Shown: in pieces, positions 60,039 to 64,000 of the stretch
Layout of the letters: each line of letters starts with the position of its first letter
Numbering within the stretch: position 1 is the stretch's first letter
Assembly: GCA_904380375.1 (NCBI GenBank)
Contig: CAJFID010000010.1
Span: 1-64,000 of the forward strand
From: Avimonas intestinalis
GTDB lineage: Bacteria; Bacillota; Clostridia; Oscillospirales; Acutalibacteraceae
Direction: 5' to 3'
DNA length: 64,000 bases
Translations under genes and position numbers: made by a program
Notes under the pieces: model-generated
The model's input: the letters and a program-made list of their open reading frames with translations, nothing else
Databases searched by the model: none
Told to the model about the DNA's origin: nothing

Positions 60039-60590
60039 CTATTCTCTGCGCCGCAGCAGCCGGGAGACCCCGTAAACCGCCCCATAGAGCAGCGGGGAGA
60101 GCACTAGGGTATATACGGCGTTGGGGAGGAGGAGGTGCAGCAGCACATACGCCGGTTCCGCCTGCGACACCAGGATATGGTTGAAAAACAGGTCCAGAAT
60201 CCCCTGGATGACCAGCGTGCCGGCAATCAGCATTAAGAAGGAAAGCAGGTTGTTGCGCATCAGCAGCTGGATCAGCAGCCCCGCCGCACAGCAAAGGGCC
60301 ATAAGGATCAGCGCGTTGAAGCCCAGCAGCCGGTCGGAAAACAGGTCCCAGAGCAGCCCGGCCGCCACCCCGGCGGCGGCTCCGCCTACCGGCCCTTCGC
60401 ACATGGCGACCGCCACTGCCAGAGGGATCAGAAGAACCGGGCGCCCTCCCGCGATTTCAGGGAAAAGGCGGGGCGCCGACTGCAAAAGCAGAGCCAGCAG
60501 GAGGATCAGGCCGTAAGCCGTCCATTTCAGATAGCGGCGCCCGAGCTTGGGCATGGGGTTGTGCGAACCGATGGGTTCGTTGTCCGGCAT
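60039..60590 (-). CDS. mreD: Rod shape-determining protein MreD
   Basis: 183 residues with five or six hydrophobic segments and a short basic tail; typical small polytopic MreD following mreC (AAAGGAGG before the ATG). It is poorly conserved in sequence, so the call rests on size, topology and gene order mreB-mreC-mreD-mrdA. Part of the elongasome at the membrane. Confidence 0.88.
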   Translation of the reverse strand: MPDNEPIGSHNPMPKLGRRYLKWTAYGLILLLALLLQSAPRLFPEIAGGRPVLLIPLAVAVAMCEGPVGGAAAGVAAGLLWDLFSDRLLGFNALILMALCCAAGLLIQLLMRNNLLSFLMLIAGTLVIQGILDLFFNHILVSQAEPAYVLLHLLLPNAVYTLVLSPLLYGAVYGVSRLLRRRE

Positions 60591-60629
60591 GGCTACGCCT
60601 CCTTTCCAAGCCTTTCGTCCGGCCAGTGC

Positions 60630-61484
60630 TTATTCTTCGGCGTTTTCTCCCTGTCCGTCAAAGGAAATAATGACGAAGACGTCGGACAGGTTTTTCAGGT
60701 CGGCGAACGGCTCAATGACGGCGTACATGGTCAGCGCGTCCGATTCCGGCTGGATTTCCTGGATGGTGCCGATGAGCAGCCCTTCGGGGTAAATACCGCC
60801 CCTGCCGGAGGTGACCACATAATCGCCGGTCGCCGCGCCGCTGTCCCGGGAAAGAAGGTTCAGCCGCAGCAGCCCCTCCTGCGCCAGCGAGGCGGAGCCG
60901 CCGGTGACCCCGCCGCTGCGGGTGCGGCTGACGTAGGCGCTCACTTGGGTGGCCGGGTCAAGGATGGTGCGCACCTTCGCGTAATTGAGCCCAACCTCAT
61001 ACACTACCCCGACCAGCCCGTCCGGCGTGACCACCGGGTCGTTGGCCTTGACGCCCTCAAGGGAGCCGGCGTCAATGGTAAAGTTGCCGTATTTGTCCGC
61101 CGGATCCATCGCGATGACCCGTCCGTCCGCAAACTGGTAGTCGGGGTTCTGTTCCTTTAACTCGAGGAATTCGCGGTACAGCTCGTTTTGGCGGCGCAGC
61201 TCATCCGCCTCCACCTGGTTTTGGCGCAGCTCATTGACCTCGCTTTGCAGGCGCTCGTTTTCCTCCCGCAGCGCGTTGGAGTCGGTGAAAATCCCAATAA
61301 AGCTGTTGAACCCGTCGGAAACCGTGGTGGCCAGGGATTGCAGGGGGGTGACGATCGCGCCGGTGATGGTGGCCGGGATGGTGGACACGCCGCCGGTGGA
61401 CGCGGCATAGATCATAATACCGATCAGGAAGAGCGCCACCACGACCAGGGCCTTGAACGCCACGCTTTTCAGGAATTCTTTCAC
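60630..61484 (-). CDS. mreC: Rod shape-determining protein MreC
   Basis: 284 residues. N-terminal membrane segment (about 9-30), a coiled coil (SNALREENERLQSEVNELRQ) and the extracellular beta domain containing VKANDPVVTPDGLVGVVYEV and GDYVVTSGRGGIYPEGLLIG. A scaffold linking MreB inside to PBP2 outside. GTG 61484 is chosen since AGGAGG lies six bases before it; the ATG at 61502 lies on that site. Confidence 0.93.
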   Translation of the reverse strand: MKEFLKSVAFKALVVVALFLIGIMIYAASTGGVSTIPATITGAIVTPLQSLATTVSDGFNSFIGIFTDSNALREENERLQSEVNELRQNQVEADELRRQNELYREFLELKEQNPDYQFADGRVIAMDPADKYGNFTIDAGSLEGVKANDPVVTPDGLVGVVYEVGLNYAKVRTILDPATQVSAYVSRTRSGGVTGGSASLAQEGLLRLNLLSRDSGAATGDYVVTSGRGGIYPEGLLIGTIQEIQPESDALTMYAVIEPFADLKNLSDVFVIISFDGQGENAEE

Positions 61485-61599
61485 GGGATCCCTCCTAACC
61501 ACCCATCATACAGGGAAAATATGTCTTTCCGGTCAAGGAAAAGAAAGAATCAGCGGTTTTTTCGCCTGCCGTCCTTTCGGGTACGGCAGGTACGAGAAA

Positions 61600-61630
61600 G
61601 CCCCGCTCCCGCGGTTGGCGGAGGCGGGGC
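61600..61630 (-). terminator. Hairpin after mreB (weak terminator or processing site)
   Basis: 11-pair GC-rich stem (61600-61610 with 61620-61630) starting eight bases after the mreB stop on the minus strand, followed by tttctc. May lower expression of mreC relative to mreB. Confidence 0.45.
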
Positions 61631-61638
61631 AGGATCCC

Positions 61639-62649
61639 TTACCGGGAATGCTTGGCGCGCAGGTCGCTGATCATGCCGCGGTCAAGGCATTTGCCCGTGC
61701 CGTTGACCACGCAGTCCAGCGGGTCCTCCGCGATATGCACCGGCATACCGGTCTCGCGGTTGATCAGCACGTCCAGCCCGCGCAGGAGCGCACCGCCGCC
61801 GGTGAGCATGATGCCGTTGTCAATGATATCCGCCGACAGCTCCGGCGGCGTGTTTTCAAGCGTGGAGCGGATCGCGTCAACGATTGAACCGACCGGGTCG
61901 GCCAGGGCCTCGCGGATCTCCTCGGAGGAAACGGTGATGTTCTTGGGCAGGCCGTCCAGCAGGTTGCGGCCTTTGACCTCCATCGAGGATTCCTCCTGGC
62001 CGGGGAAGGCGGAGCCGATGCTGATCTTGATGTTTTCCGCCGTGCGTTCGCCGATCAGCAGGTTGTATTTTTTCTTGATGTACGAAACGATCGCCTCGTC
62101 AAAATCGTCCCCTGCGGTGCGGACCGAGCAGGAGGTCACGATGTCGTCCAGCGAGATAACCGCGACCTCCGAGGTGCCGCCGCCGATATCGACCACCATG
62201 CAGCCGGCCGCGTCGCCGACCCGCAGGCCTGCCCCGATGGCCGCGGCCATCGGTTCCACAATCAGCTCCACGTCCTTGGCGCCGGCGCTGCGCGCGGCCT
62301 CGTCCACCGCCCGGCGTTCCACCTCGGTCACGCCCGAGGGGATGCACACCATCACGCGGGGGCGGCTGAAGATCGACGAGTGGGTGGTCTTGCGGATGAA
62401 GTGCTTGAGCATCTCTGCCGTCACGTCAAAATCCGCGATCACGCCGTCCTTGAGGGGGCGCATGGCGGAGATCGAGCCGGGGGTGCGGCCGATCATCTCC
62501 TTGGCTTCGGTGCCGACCGCCATGACCGTGTCGGTTTTGACGTCTACGGCAACCACCGACGGCTCGCGCATGACAATCCCTTTCCCCTTGACGTAGACCA
62601 GGGTGTTGGCGGTGCCCAAGTCGATACCGATATCGCGGGTAAAAAACAT
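61639..62649 (-). CDS. mreB: Rod shape-determining protein MreB
   Basis: 336 residues, actin-like. Phosphate 1 motif IGIDLGTANTLVYVKGKG, phosphate 2 MVVDIGGGTSEVAVISL, and adenosine region IMLTGGGALLRGLD. Polymerises under the membrane and directs lateral wall synthesis with MreC, MreD and PBP2, which follow. AAAGGAAG precedes the ATG. Confidence 0.97.
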   Translation of the reverse strand: MFFTRDIGIDLGTANTLVYVKGKGIVMREPSVVAVDVKTDTVMAVGTEAKEMIGRTPGSISAMRPLKDGVIADFDVTAEMLKHFIRKTTHSSIFSRPRVMVCIPSGVTEVERRAVDEAARSAGAKDVELIVEPMAAAIGAGLRVGDAAGCMVVDIGGGTSEVAVISLDDIVTSCSVRTAGDDFDEAIVSYIKKKYNLLIGERTAENIKISIGSAFPGQEESSMEVKGRNLLDGLPKNITVSSEEIREALADPVGSIVDAIRSTLENTPPELSADIIDNGIMLTGGGALLRGLDVLINRETGMPVHIAEDPLDCVVNGTGKCLDRGMISDLRAKHSR

Positions 62650-62907
62650 ATGGCTTTCTTCCTTTCCTCATATGCGGCCGAAAACTGGAGGCGCCGCGTG
62701 TTTTCCTTGCGTGTCCGCACTGGCAAATATCCCCTCTGCCCGCCTGCCCGAAGAAGGGGAAGCGGGACAGCGAAAGTTTTGGCGGAAATAGGGCTGTTTA
62801 TGCATCGCAACAGGAAGATTCTCCCATCTCCAAAGGGCGCGGCGGCCCGCCCGCACAAAGCCCCTGAGGGCGGCCGGCCCTGGAAAGCGACACTATGACA
62901 AGTATTT

Positions 62908-62936
62908 ATTATATACTGCCGCGGCGTTTTGTACAA
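62908..62936 (-). promoter_or_regulatory. Promoter of the mreB operon
   Basis: Minus strand: TTGTAC (62936-62931), 17 bases, TATAAT (62913-62908). It gives a leader of about 250 bases to mreB in which I recognise no riboswitch. It lies 89 bases after the maf stop. Confidence 0.85.
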
Positions 62937-63024
62937 CCGGGTTTTGCTGAAAATTTTCTTAAGCTTCCCGTTCCGTTTCTGGTGGAAATTGGGAAAAAAC
63001 GGATGACGCCTGCTGCGGGCCGGT

Positions 63025-63621
63025 TCATTCCTCCGGCAGCCCTTGGAGGAAGCGCCACAGCCGCCCGCCCGGCAGCCCCATCACGGTGTAAAAGTCGCCC
63101 TCAATGCCCCGGATGTTGCGCAGGCCGGCGCCCTGGATGCCGTAGGCGCCCGCCTTGTCCATCGGTTCCCCGGTGGCGACGTATTCGTCGATCTCGCGGG
63201 GGGTGAGGGGGAAAAAGGCGACCCTGGCGCTGTCGGCAAAGCCCTTTCCCTTCGGCGGAAAGCCCGGTCCGAACAGCCAGACGCCGGTATATACCGTGTG
63301 GGAGCGCCCCTGCAGGAGGCGGAGCATCCGCCGGGCGTCCTCCGGATCCCGCGGCTTGCCCAGCACCAGCCCGTCCACCGACACCACCGTGTCGGCACCG
63401 AGAACCGTCCGGCCGGGGAAGCGGGAGGCAACCTCCGCCGCCTTACCCCGCGCCACCGCGCAGACCGCCTGGTCCAAGGGCAGGCGCGGGTCAATCGCCG
63501 GTTCGCTGCCGGCGGGGGCCGTTTCAAACGGCAGGCCCAGCAGGGTGAGGATCTCCCGCCGGCGGGGGGAGGCAGAGGCAAGCACCAGGGGGAGGTTCAG
63601 ACTAGCGGGGGAAGATTCCAT
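63025..63621 (-). CDS. maf: Maf family nucleotide pyrophosphatase
   Basis: 198 residues. Typical Maf: LVLASASPRRREILTLLG at the start, then SEPAIDPRLP, KAAEVASRFP, VLGADTVVSVDG, LGKPRDPEDARRML and the end KAGAYGIQGAG. Hydrolyses non-canonical or methylated NTPs and is linked to septation. ATG 63621 with AAAGGA is used; the frame extends upstream to 63819 through a repeated stretch, which is not counted as protein. It lies before the mreB operon on the same strand, as often seen in Firmicutes. Confidence 0.94.
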   Translation of the reverse strand: MESSPASLNLPLVLASASPRRREILTLLGLPFETAPAGSEPAIDPRLPLDQAVCAVARGKAAEVASRFPGRTVLGADTVVSVDGLVLGKPRDPEDARRMLRLLQGRSHTVYTGVWLFGPGFPPKGKGFADSARVAFFPLTPREIDEYVATGEPMDKAGAYGIQGAGLRNIRGIEGDFYTVMGLPGGRLWRFLQGLPEE

Positions 63622-63706
63622 AGGGGACCGTCCTTTCGGGAAGGGATTTTCCGGCTCCTTCGCCGGTGACGCGGAAAATTGGTTGCGGTGCAGAAGGCGG
63701 CCCACA

Positions 63707-63875
63707 CCTGCGGTGGGCAATCCGCGCACTGAAGTCCTTCCTTTTCTCAGCGGGAGATCCGCGCCGGAGGCGGGAGCTTTTGTCAGCCGGGCTACCCCTG
63801 CGGTGGGCAATCCGCGCACCGAAGTCCTTCCTTTTCTCAGCGGGAGGCCCGCGCCGAGGCCGGGGGCTATTTGTC
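63707..63875. repeat. Direct repeat, two copies about 79 bases long, period 90
   Basis: Copy 1 begins cctgcggtgggcaatccgcg at 63707 and copy 2 at 63797; they agree over about 79 bases with a handful of changes (for example cactgaag against caccgaag). They lie in the gap between maf and the next gene upstream. No gene is supported in 63622-63907. Confidence 0.85.
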
Positions 63876-63907
63876 AATCGAACACATTCCCGCAAAGTGC
63901 CCCGTGC

Positions 63908-64000
63908 TCAGCGCACCTTTTTGTACAGCAGCAGGGCGGCGGCGATAAACAGTACCTGAAGGACGTTGACCTGCATGTGGAAGGAGAAGCTTAGGTTGAT
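63908..64000 (-). CDS. C-terminal end of a DUF4321-like membrane protein (partial)
   Basis: Only the last 30 codons are in the window: INLSFSFHMQVNVLQVL followed by a hydrophobic segment FIAAALLLYKKVR and the stop. The pattern (amphipathic strand with Asn, then a final membrane helix and YKK) and the position before maf fit DUF4321, usually encoded upstream of maf in Clostridia. The rest is off the right edge. Confidence 0.5.
   Translation of the reverse strand: MNLSFSFHMQVNVLQVLFIAAALLLYKKVR

Noticed and set aside
63622..63819. N-terminal extension of Maf
   Set aside because: It translates the 90-base repeat; the family begins at the ATG 63621.

Overview
The window looks like a draft chromosome of a GC-rich, Gram-positive Clostridia-type bacterium (probably Oscillospiraceae or a relative; this is an inference). 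The evidence is the riboswitch-controlled ribU and metK genes, class B sortases, a SpoIID-like domain, a DUF3048 lipoprotein, mreBCD-mrdA, and consensus TTGACA/TATAAT promoters with 17-base spacers in otherwise very GC-rich DNA. A run of four N at 24226-24229 marks a scaffold gap. The two sides differ clearly in style: the left is an integrative conjugative element (ICE) of lower GC, and the right is GC-rich core chromosome.

Left part (1-24.2 kb): nearly every gene is on the minus strand, tightly packed, with many ATGA overlaps. Read in the direction of transcription (right to left) it holds: a Cys-rich protein, unknown proteins and an ArdA-like protein; DUF4314; a cytosine-5 methyltransferase; an Api92/LPD28-type protein; an adenine methyltransferase; AbrB-like and SpoVG regulators; a lipoprotein; a 1245-residue thioester/Cna-B/VaFE adhesin with a VPQTG anchor; DUF4406, DUF3852 and VirB6; PrgI and a VirB4-associated protein; a truncated class B sortase joined to a 5'-truncated P60/lysozyme gene; an amidoligase/gamma-glutamylcyclotransferase cassette; a candidate oriT; and a MobP3-type relaxase that runs off the left edge. 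No VirB4 ATPase and no VirD4 coupling protein is visible. The sortase/lysozyme joint looks like a deletion, so the element as assembled is probably not self-transmissible.

Right part (24.3-64 kb): tRNA-Arg(CCG); a GH36 alpha-galactosidase; a DUF5058 / membrane partner / membrane-anchored M20 peptidase operon; a DUF3048 lipoprotein; an FMN riboswitch with ribU; a SAM-I riboswitch with metK; an acetyltransferase; a radical-SAM plus DUF4130 DNA-repair pair behind a promoter with a LexA-like site; an HtrA protease with a two-component system; rubrerythrin; a cysteine desulfurase - sortase B - thiI - CinA-fusion cluster; a 27-base minisatellite; DUF1015; VanZ; an HMGL-like (Re-citrate synthase/isopropylmalate synthase type) enzyme; the cell-shape operon mreB-mreC-mreD-mrdA; maf; and the end of a DUF4321-like gene.

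The most unusual object is the 1173-residue protein at 42994-46515. One uninterrupted frame joins a full-length CinA, a transmembrane segment, a sortase B fold lacking all three catalytic residues (His to Asn, Cys to Pro, Arg to Tyr), a Ser/Thr-rich linker and a SpoIID-like domain. An intact sortase B of the same design lies two genes upstream in the same cluster. Together they suggest a membrane-spanning device linking cytoplasmic nucleotide/NMN chemistry to peptidoglycan, with an enzyme/pseudoenzyme sortase pair.
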